A stretch of 64,000 nucleotides of DNA, from contig NZ_CP085193.1 of the NCBI RefSeq assembly GCF_024298965.1, positions 8,308,001 to 8,372,000 of the forward strand, given 5' to 3'. A model generated the notes under the pieces. It was given only the letters and a program-made list of their open reading frames with translations. It was not told the DNA's origin and made no database searches. The translations under genes were made by a program, and so were the position numbers. The DNA is from Streptomyces rapamycinicus NRRL 5491 (GTDB lineage Bacteria; Actinomycetota; Actinomycetes; Streptomycetales; Streptomycetaceae). Shown here piece by piece: positions 52,918 through 61,150 of this stretch. Positions within the stretch are counted from its first letter, which is position 1, and every line of letters begins with the position of its first letter.

Positions 52918-53835
52918 CTACTGTTCCCTGTGCCCGGCTTGCTGGGCGCGACTCACAAGATCCGCATGATGTTTGGGCCACTCCGTCAGCGGCGTGAGAG
53001 CTGTCAGCAGCTCGTTGGCAGCCGACGTCAATTGGTAGCGGGCACGGTAGGGAAATGTGGGCTCGCGGTGACGCTCCACGAGCTCTTCCCGCTCCAGGCG
53101 CCTTAGGGTCCGGTTCAACACACTTTCTTGGAGATAGAGGTGCCGAGTCTCCGACCAGCCATCTTCGCGGGTCTTTTCTCGGATGATGCCCAGTAATCCG
53201 GTGTACTGTTTGGGGCCATCTGCAAGTGCCACAAGGACGTCGGGTATCCATTCTCCGTTGAGAATATGGAGAGCGTGGCGCAGGTTCAAAGTGAAGATAT
53301 GGTCTCTGGGCTCCTCGCCCGTGCTTGAGGTGACCTCTGCGCTATTCGCTTCTGGGCGTCGGCGGTGCTCGCTGCGGGACATTCGTGCCTTCCACGCTAA
53401 AGGTTGCTGTTGGGGCGCCTTGGACGACCGAGCCCCCATGCCCACCAGGTGGAGGGCGAGGCAGAGGAACCTGGGACTGGTCGACCACGGCTCATCAGGA
53501 CAGGGCGGGACAGTCCAGTGTGGGCCCGGAGGGGCGGTGAGGGAATGGCTGGGGACAACGACGAACCAGCCTTTGCCGAGTGCGCGACTCCCTGGTGCGC
53601 TCCAATGGTGGGCAGTGGAGCGCCGGACCAGGAAGTATAGGTGCGGTTCTCTTCCTTCCAGGTCTGCGATAACCGGGCCTGGTGTACATCGGATCTGGTG
53701 GCGGAGGACTTCAAGCACCTGGTATCCAATTTCCGCCGACGTGCGAATCGCGTCCCACCACAGGCCTGTCGCAATGGCCTCACGCCTTCCTGTCGGAGGA
53801 ATCCACGTGGGCAGCCACTGGCGGAGGCTGTTCAT
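52918..53835 (-). CDS. HxlR-family regulator with extra N-terminal domain
   Basis: A 305-residue frame. About 1-150 (MNSLRQWLPTWIPP; AIATGLWWDAIRTSAEIGYQ; LYFLVRRSTAHHW; WTVPPCPDEPW) is a Trp-rich domain resembling small uncharacterised streptomycete proteins. About 155-305 is a winged helix of HxlR type (HILNGEWIPDVLVALADGPK; LNRTLRRLEREELVERH; YQLTSAANELLTAL). No stop lies between, but ATG 53382 has GGAAGG 5 nt upstream and could make the regulator alone. The ATG at 53835 overlaps the GGDEF gene's stop, so the two are coupled. Confidence 0.75.
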   Translation of the reverse strand: MNSLRQWLPTWIPPTGRREAIATGLWWDAIRTSAEIGYQVLEVLRHQIRCTPGPVIADLEGREPHLYFLVRRSTAHHWSAPGSRALGKGWFVVVPSHSLTAPPGPHWTVPPCPDEPWSTSPRFLCLALHLVGMGARSSKAPQQQPLAWKARMSRSEHRRRPEANSAEVTSSTGEEPRDHIFTLNLRHALHILNGEWIPDVLVALADGPKQYTGLLGIIREKTREDGWSETRHLYLQESVLNRTLRRLEREELVERHREPTFPYRARYQLTSAANELLTALTPLTEWPKHHADLVSRAQQAGHREQ

Positions 53836-54683
53836 TGTTCTGTATGGGCGAGTTGGTCGAGTACGGCGGTGAGGTCGGCGTGAAGCCGGTGAGCCGACTC
53901 GGGCGACAGCACGAGAGAACGGGGAGCGTAGGGGGTCGCCTGTAGGTAGCGGGTGAGCGGAATGCACACCTCACCGTCGGCCAGTTGACGCACCTCTTCG
54001 ACCGTCGGATTGCGCTCGTGGTGGGACGTCGCGGCTTGCGAGCCGGCGATGCAGATCTGGTTGCCTCCGCTGCGCTTGGCATCGCGCAATGCCACGTCGC
54101 ACTCCAGTAGCAACTCGGAGAGGTCGCCGGGGATCAGGTCGGTGCTGGCGGCGACCCCCATGGATACGGTCCATCCGGTAATGGTCACGGCCGACTCGCA
54201 GCTGGTCATGGCAGGTACCGACAGGCTGCTTATGTGGACCTGGATGCTCCGGGCGACCGCCACGGCGGCCTTCAGATTGGTGTCGGGCAGCAGGATGAGG
54301 AACTCGTCGCCGGTGTGCCCGCCGTAGCGGCCGACGATGCCTCGTTCGCCGCTGTGGTGGCGTAGCGCTGTCGCCGCGGCGCGGAGTACGGCGTCTCCGG
54401 CAGGGTGCCCGTACAGGTCGTTGATGTCCTTGAAACGGTCGAGATCGACCAGGATCAAGGACAGGGGCCAGGGCTTGTGGCGTGCTTGGAGCAGTGCCTG
54501 CGAGGCGTCGTGGTCCCATCGGCGCCGGTCCAGGACGCCGGTGAGTTCGTCGGTCAAAGGGGTCTGGCATGCCGGGCAGCGGGATTCAGTTCTGTGCGCA
54601 GGTTGCTCCTGCTGCGTGTCACCTCTGGGTAAGCCGTCTGGCGGTGGAGGGGGCTGGGGGAGTGGGTGGGGGGTGGCAATCAT
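53832..54683 (-). CDS. GGDEF-domain protein with altered active site
   Basis: A 283-residue protein whose central 160 residues are a diguanylate-cyclase domain: LTDELTGVLDRRRWDHDASQ, LILVDLDRFKDINDLYGHPA, and the signature loop read as RYGGHTGDEFLIL. The usual RYGGDEF is interrupted by His-Thr-Gly, so the loop is three residues longer and may not bind GTP normally. A CPAC pair precedes the domain. No membrane segment or sensory domain. It is the first gene of a coupled pair with the HxlR regulator. Confidence 0.85.
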   Translation of the reverse strand: MIATPHPLPQPPPPPDGLPRGDTQQEQPAHRTESRCPACQTPLTDELTGVLDRRRWDHDASQALLQARHKPWPLSLILVDLDRFKDINDLYGHPAGDAVLRAAATALRHHSGERGIVGRYGGHTGDEFLILLPDTNLKAAVAVARSIQVHISSLSVPAMTSCESAVTITGWTVSMGVAASTDLIPGDLSELLLECDVALRDAKRSGGNQICIAGSQAATSHHERNPTVEEVRQLADGEVCIPLTRYLQATPYAPRSLVLSPESAHRLHADLTAVLDQLAHTEQ

Positions 54684-54918
54684 CGGTTTCTCCCTGCGCG
54701 GGAGCGCTGGGACTCACGGACAGCGGCTCTCGCTGGATTTCAGCGGCCCCTGGGTCGGGTCGGCCGTCTGGCATTGCGCTCTGGCTGGTCCCCCGTGCTC
54801 AGCCGCCGTGAACGTGGCTGACTCGGTCATCGACTGGTGACCGAGCGCCCCGCTGTGGGTCCTCGGTGCTCCTGCGCATGACATAGATCAATTGCAGGTT
54901 GACTGGCCGGATGTACTG
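54684..54918. other. Left part of the divergent promoter region
   Basis: Sequence between the GGDEF start and the palindromes ahead of the XRE gene. No gene is supported. The minus-strand promoter of the GGDEF/HxlR pair should be here, but I see no clear -10/-35 pair. Confidence 0.3.
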
Positions 54919-54920
54919 TT

Positions 54921-54933
54921 CAACCAGTAGTTG
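54921..54933. promoter_or_regulatory. Operator-like palindrome, copy 1
   Basis: CAACCAGTAGTTG, with CAAC facing GTTG. A second, more perfect copy stands 58 bp downstream, and both lie before the XRE gene. They are probably binding sites for that regulator. Confidence 0.5.
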
Positions 54934-54949
54934 ATGAGTGGCGGTGCGT

Positions 54950-54961
54950 GAGTCTAGACTC
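54950..54961. promoter_or_regulatory. Perfect 12-bp palindrome between the operators
   Basis: GAGTCTAGACTC reads the same on both strands and lies midway between the two CAACCA palindromes. It could be a further protein-binding site or overlap the promoter; TCTAGACT may contain a -10-like TAGACT. Confidence 0.45.
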
Positions 54962-54978
54962 TGATCCGCCAGGGCTGT

Positions 54979-54991
54979 CAACCAGTGGTTG
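54979..54991. promoter_or_regulatory. Operator-like palindrome, copy 2
   Basis: CAACCAGTGGTTG, a perfect inverted repeat of CAACCA around a central G, 54 bp before the XRE start codon. The close match to copy 1 argues that both bind one dimeric regulator, most simply the XRE protein encoded immediately downstream. Confidence 0.6.
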
Positions 54992-55044
54992 AAAACTGGG
55001 AGTTCGAGACAGCTCCGGCACAACGCGGTGGAGGTGAGGGCCCC

Positions 55045-55491
55045 ATGTCCGATGCCGAGCCGAGCGCGACTCTGGCCGAAAAACTGAACCGCCTGTTCGA
55101 CAGCATCCGTCCGGATGGTCCGAAGGGGCGCGCATACACCAATGGTGAGGTAGCCGAGGCCGTCAAGCAGGCGAACCCCAGCATCCGGGTCGGAGGTGCA
55201 TACCTCTCGGCGCTGAGGACCGGGGCGAAGAAGAAGCCTTCCTCCGAACTGCTCACGGCTCTGGCGCGTTTCTTCGGTGTCCCGACGGCTTACCTGCTCG
55301 ACGAGGTCACCGCGGCACAGACCGACGCCGAGATCGAACTCGCCAAGGTCGCCCACAACCTGGGTGTCCGACAACTCGCCCTACGAGCACTGGAGTTGAC
55401 TCCTGAAGGCCTCGCGGCGGTGACAAAGATCGTCGAGCACGTACTGGAGACTGACCGGACTCCGCCAAAGCCACCTGAAACGAAGGACTGA
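55045..55491 (+). CDS. XRE-family regulator
   Basis: A 148-residue helix-turn-helix protein (TNGEVAEAVKQANPSIRVGG; YLSALRTGAKKKPSSELLTA; LARFFGVPTAYLLDE) with a C-terminal helical domain (LRALELTPEGLAAVTKIVEH). It is similar in outline to short XRE repressors that pair with ImmA-like proteases. GAGGTGAGG precedes ATG 55045. It is followed 83 bp later by an ImmA-like gene. The paired palindromes upstream suggest autoregulation. Confidence 0.88.
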   Translation: MSDAEPSATLAEKLNRLFDSIRPDGPKGRAYTNGEVAEAVKQANPSIRVGGAYLSALRTGAKKKPSSELLTALARFFGVPTAYLLDEVTAAQTDAEIELAKVAHNLGVRQLALRALELTPEGLAAVTKIVEHVLETDRTPPKPPETKD

Positions 55492-55574
55492 GCATGTGAA
55501 CCAAGCGAGGCCGGGGGGCGTGGATGCTCATCGTGGTCTGGAGCACGACCAACCAACAGCGGCACGGTGATCCG

Positions 55575-56129
55575 ATGGACCTGAAGACAATGCGCCGCAG
55601 TTGTAAGGCGCTCGTCCGGGATCTCGACCTCCCTGTCCCCGCGGAGCCTGACCAGGTGGTGGCCGCCTTATGCGGGCGCATGAGGCAGCGGCTCGGCCGA
55701 GCCGTACATCACCGCCTCGTCTCTTTTCCCCCGGACACAGTCAGCGGCTTATGGGTGGCCACAGACAGTGCGCACTACATACTGTGCGAGAAAGACACCA
55801 GCCCATGGCATCAACTCCTCATCACCTGCCATGAGTTTTGGCACATGGAGGCGGACCACGAGGCCACACTGGCGGCCGGCGAAGCCTCCACTCGCTTGGT
55901 GTTCCCTTCGTTGGACCCCGACACAGTGGCCCGCATCGTTGCCTCCCGGACTCATTGCAGCAGCGAGGCAGAGCAGGAAGCGGACTTCTTCGCCTCGTTG
56001 CTGATGGCCAAGGTGAGCCGCTGGTTGCCGAACGAGATCTGGACCACGCCAGAATCACCCGCAACGGCAGCGGTGGTCCGTCGGCTTGAGACTTCCTTGG
56101 GACACGCCCCGGATGAGGGAGAAAAATGA
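55575..56129 (+). CDS. ImmA/IrrE-like metalloprotease
   Basis: A 184-residue protein with a zinc protease motif HEFWH (His86, Glu87, His90) and a later SSEAEQEADFFASLLM in which a Glu could be the third zinc ligand, as in ImmA/IrrE peptidases. These cleave an XRE repressor encoded next to them when a signal arrives. I start it at ATG 55575; ATG 55524 would add 17 residues. Its TGA overlaps the following ATG. Substrate assignment (the XRE at 55045) is inference from position. Confidence 0.85.
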   Translation: MDLKTMRRSCKALVRDLDLPVPAEPDQVVAALCGRMRQRLGRAVHHRLVSFPPDTVSGLWVATDSAHYILCEKDTSPWHQLLITCHEFWHMEADHEATLAAGEASTRLVFPSLDPDTVARIVASRTHCSSEAEQEADFFASLLMAKVSRWLPNEIWTTPESPATAAVVRRLETSLGHAPDEGEK

Positions 56130-57352
56130 GCAATCCGAACGCCGTTTTATGGACCTGCTCGATAGTCGGCTGGCTCGGGCTGTGCTTCAAGCTCCGCGAT
56201 CTGAAGCAGGCACCGCATAACCCATTGCGGAGGGCCGTGTGCATCATGCTCGCCCTCGCATCCCTGTCCATGTTCTGCGCGGCCCCGGCCACGATCGCCT
56301 TCATCAACAAGACCACCGGCACACCTAATCTGGCCGCCCTGCTCGTATACGCGATCATCGTCGCATTCAGTGCCTCGGCTCGTGTCACACTCGCCTACTG
56401 GCTCCACCCCTTGGACCGCGCACGGAGCGCCGCACGTCGGTGGACCGTGACGTACACGATCCTTATCGTGGCACTGATCGCTCTCTTCGTGGCAGGAGAG
56501 GCCCCCATCGAGCGCCGTGTGGACTTCGACACCTACTACTCCAGCACCGCCTTCATCCGCGAATTCATTCTGCTATACCTCGTCGCCCTGGCTGTCGCTG
56601 ATGTTGCTTTGATGGGACTCTGCTGGAAGTGGGCCGCGCTGGCCGGCCGGCCCTGGCTGCGCCGAGGCCTCAAAATAAATGCCATTGGCGCGAGTTGTGG
56701 CCTTACCTTCAGCCTTGCCAAACTCGTAGCGGTGATCGCCCGATGGTACGGCACGGATTGGGACGGGCTGAGCTCCCATGTGGCTCCCCTGTTCGCGGCA
56801 CCAGCGACGGTATGCATGGCTATCGGCCTCGTGCTGCCTTCACGGGGCCAATTCCTGACGCACATGCACACCCGAGTCAGCCGGCGTGGCGCCTATCGAG
56901 AGCTGTATCCGCTGTGGAGCGCCCTGCGCCAGGCCATCCCAGCCATCGTGCCAACAGGCCGCATCCCGCGCGGCGATTTCGAGCTGCGCCTCGTCCGGCG
57001 CTTGGCAGAGATCAACGATGGCCGTCTCGCCCTGCGCTCTTCCATTGACCCACAGGTCAAGGACCTCGCCTTGCGCCTCGGTAGAGAAGCCGACCTTTCT
57101 GGCTCCGAACTCCGCGCGGTTGTAGAAGCAGCTCGCCTTAAGTCAGCCGTCGACGACAAGGCGCGGCACATCAAGTTTCCACCGGATACGGCGACGGACG
57201 ACCCGCAGGGCGGGGCCGATGGGATCGGTGAACTGGCCTGGCTGGTGGAGGTGTCGCGCGCCTTTGCGAACTCGCCAGTCGTCCGCGACGTACTCATCCA
57301 ACTCCAAAGGGCGAGAGAGGAAGGTGCGCTCAACCCGACCCGGAATGAATAA
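56126..57352 (+). CDS. DUF6545/MAB_1171c-type membrane protein
   Basis: A 408-residue protein whose first 240 residues hold about seven hydrophobic segments (AVLWTCSIVGWLGLCFKL; RAVCIMLALASLSMFCAA; LAALLVYAIIVAFSASAR; WTVTYTILIVALIALFVAG; ILLYLVALAVADVALMGL), followed by a soluble C-terminal domain of about 160 residues (YRELYPLWSALRQAIPAI; RLVRRLAEINDGRLAL). This matches proteins annotated as MAB_1171c-family putative transporters in streptomycetes; transport has not been shown. ATGA overlap with the ImmA-like gene. Confidence 0.8.
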   Translation: MSNPNAVLWTCSIVGWLGLCFKLRDLKQAPHNPLRRAVCIMLALASLSMFCAAPATIAFINKTTGTPNLAALLVYAIIVAFSASARVTLAYWLHPLDRARSAARRWTVTYTILIVALIALFVAGEAPIERRVDFDTYYSSTAFIREFILLYLVALAVADVALMGLCWKWAALAGRPWLRRGLKINAIGASCGLTFSLAKLVAVIARWYGTDWDGLSSHVAPLFAAPATVCMAIGLVLPSRGQFLTHMHTRVSRRGAYRELYPLWSALRQAIPAIVPTGRIPRGDFELRLVRRLAEINDGRLALRSSIDPQVKDLALRLGREADLSGSELRAVVEAARLKSAVDDKARHIKFPPDTATDDPQGGADGIGELAWLVEVSRAFANSPVVRDVLIQLQRAREEGALNPTRNE

Positions 57353-57385
57353 CGAGTCTGCTCTACGGACGGAGACACCAGCCTC

Positions 57386-58786
57386 ATGCGCACACCCGCA
57401 CACGCTGTCGTTCTCGGCGGAGGGCTGGCCGGGACACTGGCCGCCGTGGCGCTATCCAGCCACATGGACAAGGTCACCATCGTCGAACGCCATCATCTGC
57501 CCGACGGCCCGGGAACCCGCAGAGGAGTCCCGCAGGCACGTCACGCCCACCTGATGTGGTCAGGAGGCGCCCGCGCCATCGAATCACTCCTCCCCGGCAC
57601 CATCCGACGGTGGATCGCGGCCGGCGGCCGACAGATCGGAGTTCCCAGCGGGCTGGTCTCCCTTACCGCTCAAGGGTGGCTGCGACGCGGGCCGCGGATG
57701 CAATTCATCATCATCTGTAGCCGTGACCTCCTCGACTGGGTGGTACGCAAAGAGGTACTCGCCAACGACCGGATCACCTTGGCCCCTCCCGGCCGCGCCG
57801 TAGCGCTCCTCGGCAGTCCTGCTCGCGTCACCGGCGTACGGGTATGCGACGAGGTGAGCGGCCAGGAAGCGGAGCTTCAGGCCGACTTCGTCGTCGATGC
57901 CACCGGCCGCAGCTCACAGGCCGGCCAGTGGCTGGTGAACCTCGGACTCACCGCGCCGGCCGAGAAGACTGTCGACTCCGGCCTCACCTACGCGACCAGG
58001 ATCTTTCACGCCCCGAAAGGGACGCCGGCCGACTTCCCCCTCATCAACGTCCAGGCCGACCACCTAGCGGCCCGCCCCGGGCAAACCGCCACCCTCATCC
58101 CCATCGAAAACCGCCGATGGCTGGTCACCCTCTCCGGCACCCGGGGCGGTGAGCCCCCCACCGACGCTTCCCACTTCGTCGACTTCGCGCGCGGCGTGCG
58201 CCACCCCATCGTCGGCGACCTGATTGTTCGCGCTCACCCTGACAGTCCCGTCTACAGCACCCATAGCACTGCAAACCGCCGACGTTACTTCGAACGTCTA
58301 CAGCATTGGCCGGATGGATTCGTCGTCCTCGGCGACGCGGTCGCCACCTACAACCCGATCTATGGCCACGGCATGTCCGTCGCAGCCCGCAGCGCCGTTG
58401 CACTCCACCACGGACTGGCACGGCACGGCATGCATACCGGAGCCGCCCGCCGCATTCAGCGAGCCATCGCAGGCACCGCCGAAGGAGCGTGGTCGACGGC
58501 AACCAGCCAGGACGTGCTCTATCCCCAGGCCATTGGCGCACCCCCCACCATGGCGACGCGCCTCCTGCAGCGCTATGTGGACCGGCTCGTCAAAACTGCG
58601 AGCGATCGCCCCGCGGCCGCAGCAGCCTTCTATGGCGTGTTCGCTCTCTCCAAACCGATGGCACAGCTTGTATCCCCGAAAGCAGCCCTGGCCACTCTCC
58701 TCGGCCCCACCCGGCCCGCGCTTTCCGCCCCTCCCCTGAGTGACGAATTACTCTTCTTCGCGAGGCCTTCCTCCTCAAGCGAATAG
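57386..58786 (+). CDS. FAD-dependent monooxygenase-like oxidoreductase
   Basis: A 466-residue flavoprotein with an N-terminal FAD-binding fold (VVLGGGLAGTLAAVALSS, residues 8-25), the later DATGRSSQAG motif and the VVLGDAVATYNPIYGHGMS segment that binds the FAD pyrophosphate in PHBH-type hydroxylases. It resembles the FAD-dependent oxidoreductases often found next to DUF6545 proteins in streptomycetes. Substrate unknown. It is the last gene of the XRE/ImmA unit, 33 bp after the membrane-protein gene. Confidence 0.85.
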   Translation: MRTPAHAVVLGGGLAGTLAAVALSSHMDKVTIVERHHLPDGPGTRRGVPQARHAHLMWSGGARAIESLLPGTIRRWIAAGGRQIGVPSGLVSLTAQGWLRRGPRMQFIIICSRDLLDWVVRKEVLANDRITLAPPGRAVALLGSPARVTGVRVCDEVSGQEAELQADFVVDATGRSSQAGQWLVNLGLTAPAEKTVDSGLTYATRIFHAPKGTPADFPLINVQADHLAARPGQTATLIPIENRRWLVTLSGTRGGEPPTDASHFVDFARGVRHPIVGDLIVRAHPDSPVYSTHSTANRRRYFERLQHWPDGFVVLGDAVATYNPIYGHGMSVAARSAVALHHGLARHGMHTGAARRIQRAIAGTAEGAWSTATSQDVLYPQAIGAPPTMATRLLQRYVDRLVKTASDRPAAAAAFYGVFALSKPMAQLVSPKAALATLLGPTRPALSAPPLSDELLFFARPSSSSE

Positions 58787-59416
58787 TGCAATCAGATGCC
58801 GGGCGAAAGATATGGAAGATGGGCCCGGTTCGCTTGCTGAATATTTTCCCACAGTGAGTCAGCCCTGCCCTGATTTGCTGGTTTCGAGTTGCCGATCTGG
58901 TTTCCGATCTGCCCGCCAATCGGACTTCCAATCCCCCTTCCTTCTAGATCGGTAGGTCCCTCGGCTTGCCTTGGCGCAGGTCGGGGCGCTGTGGCCCCTA
59001 CCAGTGCTACCCGCAACTCGATACCCAGGGGTACTGAGGGAGACGGGCGGGGGTGACCGTGGGATGGTGGCAAAATAAGTATTTCCTGGAATTGCGTGGC
59101 GGTGATTATTCGCGTTTTCGGTGTTCTGTTTTGGGTGTCATTTGTCTTGGGTTCTTCTGTTGCTGATTCCCGCGACCCTGATTCGCTGGAATTCCGGCGA
59201 TTGGCTGCTGTGGTTTGATGGTCGAGGGGTTTTGTGGAGAATTCGAAAAGGGTGGCATTGGGGCTTGCGTAAAGGGTGAATTGCGGGAGAATGGAATTAC
59301 CGAGACGCAGTACACCATGTACGTGTCGCGAACGATCGGAGACGATCGTGCTCAAACAACAATCAAACAGGGGAACCCCGGGTGACCGGCAGCGCGGCGA
59401 AGTCGCAGCAGAGGAC
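58787..59416. other. AT-richer non-coding stretch at the junction to small-gene region
   Basis: About 630 bp without a supported gene. CCGGGC (58799-58804) facing GCCCGG (58823-58828) may end the upstream operon. CCGATCTG is repeated at 58892-58899 and 58904-58911. From 59070 to 59290 the sequence is distinctly T/G-rich on the plus strand and lower in GC than any other stretch of the window, with GAATTC and TTTTGGG runs. It could be a promoter region, replication or transfer site, or the edge of an integrated element. Confidence 0.45.
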
Positions 59417-60169
59417 ATGAAACGCGTGATGCCAGCAGATTTCGCGGAGCTGCAAAGGACTGCACGCGGGTACTGCCGGACGGTCGACTCCACACGCTCA
59501 CGGAAGCGGATGGACGGGAGCGCGACGGTAGTACGCAGCGACTATGCGCTGCTCGGGACAGACGACGTGAGTGACGACGTCACGCAGGATGCTGTGTTGA
59601 TCTTCGCGAAGCGGCTGGGTGAGATCGTCGCGACATGCGAGGTCTCAGCCGTCTGGATCGACTCCCGTGAACCTTGTGCGTGGCAGTACGTTCGCCGAGA
59701 CGGCGAAACGATCATCGTCACCCGTAAGACCCTCCACTACTGGGCGGTGCGCGATGCTGCTGCGCGGAACGGGTACCGGATGGACGTCAAGCCCGAGGAA
59801 GACGACGCCACACCGGGGAAACAGGTCACACGCGGGATCCCACACGCGGACAAGCTGACCACACTCGCCGTTACCCCGTACCTCTCGGGCAACAGCGAAA
59901 CGATCTTCCGCTCCGCTTGGGGGGATGGGAATGAGTACCCGACGCTACGGCGTATGCTGCGGCACGCGAGCAATGCGGATGATCTCGGGCGAGCCGGTGT
60001 CATAGGCAAAACAGCGCAAGAGATGTACGGTGGCCCGCTCAATTCATCGTCCAAGGTTCAGCGTGCGCGGGATGCTGGCGCCAAGGAATGGCGTGAGCTG
60101 TCCGCGTCCCTCGACACTGCGCGGGATGAGCTCATCTATCGCAGCACACGCCCACAGAAGGACGACTAG
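59417..60169 (+). CDS. Hypothetical protein, mobile-element type
   Basis: A 250-residue soluble protein from ATG 59417 (MKRVMPADFAELQRTARGYC). The segment GTDDVSDDVTQDAVLIFAKR is reminiscent of sigma-factor region 2 (DDVTQD), but no region 4 follows, so this is only a resemblance. The C-terminal part is charged and helical (RAGVIGKTAQEMYGGP; KEWRELSASLDTARDELIYR). Upstream in-frame starts at 59276 (TTG), 59291 (ATG) and 59348 (GTG, with GGAG upstream) cannot be excluded. It is followed by a strong hairpin. It is the first and largest gene of the right-hand small-gene region. Confidence 0.6.
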   Translation: MKRVMPADFAELQRTARGYCRTVDSTRSRKRMDGSATVVRSDYALLGTDDVSDDVTQDAVLIFAKRLGEIVATCEVSAVWIDSREPCAWQYVRRDGETIIVTRKTLHYWAVRDAAARNGYRMDVKPEEDDATPGKQVTRGIPHADKLTTLAVTPYLSGNSETIFRSAWGDGNEYPTLRRMLRHASNADDLGRAGVIGKTAQEMYGGPLNSSSKVQRARDAGAKEWRELSASLDTARDELIYRSTRPQKDD

Positions 60170-60188
60170 GAGCGGTCGGCGCGTTCCC

Positions 60189-60214
60189 GGCCCCGAACCG
60201 TAGGGTTCGGGGCC
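60189..60214 (+). terminator. Hairpin terminator after the 59417 gene
   Basis: GGCCCCGAACC (60189-60199) and GGTTCGGGGCC (60204-60214) form a perfect 11-bp stem with a GTAG tetraloop, 20 bp after the stop codon. Confidence 0.8.
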
Positions 60215-60431
60215 TCCGCGCATGCCATGGCTCGTATTCGGGGTTCGGCTGGCTGTATTTGGCATGAGAGCGCGCGTTGGCGGTGGTCGAGGGTGTCATT
60301 GGTTGCGTGCCGTTCCGCGATGCCCTACGGGCAGGTCCGTGCCGTAGCTTCACAGTGAACCCATTTTGCACACGCTGTGGCCTGTCGTTCCCAGCCGTGA
60401 TTTGGGGATGAGTCTGGACGGATTCTTCAGT

Positions 60432-60472
60432 GATCGGTATTCGGGAGTCTCTGTGAGACGTGTCTGAATGAG
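60432..60472 (+). repeat. Spaced repeat copy 1 (diverged)
   Basis: Starts GATCGGTATTCGGG as in the other two copies. At the fixed distance of 28 nt, where the others have GTATTTATGTGAG, it reads GTGTCTGAATGAG, matching at about 8 of 13 positions. A diverged member of a three-copy family. Confidence 0.5.
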
Positions 60473-60842
60473 GGCGCCATGGCGCCGATATGGCGCAACG
60501 TGTGTCCCTCGTTTCTGAAACCCAGATGCCGCCGCTGTGACTGCGGCACCTGAATTGATCAGAACAGAAGGGTCGATCATGAGGATCGTCTATACGTACG
60601 AAACTCTGGAAGGCGTTACGTGCACCAGGATTGATGTCGCTGAGTGGGTGTACTGACGCTGGCGACCTGATCGATTTGCGTCAACTCAAAACGATCTACG
60701 TGCATCGTAGCGAGTACCGCAACTGGGACGCGTGATCACGACAGGGATCCATGGGCATTAGTCGCAGTGGGGTGCAGTGTGAGCTGCAAACAGCCCTGCC
60801 GCAACCAGTCGTGCCGAAAAGGTCTTCGAGAAATCCCCGCAA

Positions 60843-60884
60843 GATCGGTATACGGGGGCCTCCGGAACCCGTATTTATGTGAGA
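60843..60884 (+). repeat. Spaced repeat copy 2
   Basis: GATCGGTATACGGG at 60843, then after variable bases GTATTTATGTGAGA at 60871. The distance between the two conserved blocks is 28 nt, identical to copy 3. Confidence 0.65.
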
Positions 60885-60902
60885 ACCCAACGGTGACGCC
60901 AT

Positions 60903-60924
60903 GAAGGGGTTCTAATTCCCCTTC
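60903..60924 (+). terminator. Hairpin after spaced repeat copy 2
   Basis: GAAGGGG (60903-60909) pairs with CCCCTTC (60918-60924) around the 8-nt loop TTCTAATT. It is a perfect 7-bp stem, probably a short terminator or attenuator. Confidence 0.5.
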
Positions 60925-60969
60925 GTGGCTACCTGTGTGAATGTGAAAGACTTCGCTCAGTTCTCACTT

Positions 60970-61011
60970 GATCGGTAATCGGGCAGTTTTGGGCGACGTA
61001 TTTATGTGAGA
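60970..61011 (+). repeat. Spaced repeat copy 3
   Basis: GATCGGTAATCGGG at 60970 and GTATTTATGTGAGA at 60998, again 28 nt apart. Directly after it, TGTGAG and CTCACA face each other across 12 nt. It stands about 140 bp before the first small gene with the GGAGAGG leader and may be a promoter or repressor site. Confidence 0.65.
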
Positions 61012-61150
61012 GCACATCGTGCCTCACAGAGTCGCACCTGCCCGGTTCGCCACAGTGCGGAATGCACGGAAAGACGTAGCGTCCCGGTGGTTGCAGAGCT
61101 CTCAGAGATTCTGTGCCGAAGCCGCTTGCCTGATCGATTGGAGAGGGATC

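Larger units (their letters stand above)
60215..61150. other. Regulatory-looking region with tiny frames and spaced repeats
   Basis: About 900 bp with three copies of a spaced repeat (listed separately), a hairpin at 60903-60924 (GAAGGGG/CCCCTTC, 7 bp) and two tiny frames: 60579-60656 (MRIVYTYETLEGVTCTRIDV, 25 residues, GAAGGG upstream) and an overlapping one at 60634-60735 (33 residues, ending SEYRNWDA). Neither has independent support; they could be real leader peptides or chance. The region ends at the GGAGAGGGATC leader of the 61151 gene. Confidence 0.4.

Noticed and set aside
59417..60169. RNA polymerase sigma factor
   Set aside because: Only a DDVTQD-like stretch matches; no region 4 helix-turn-helix or core-binding pattern follows.
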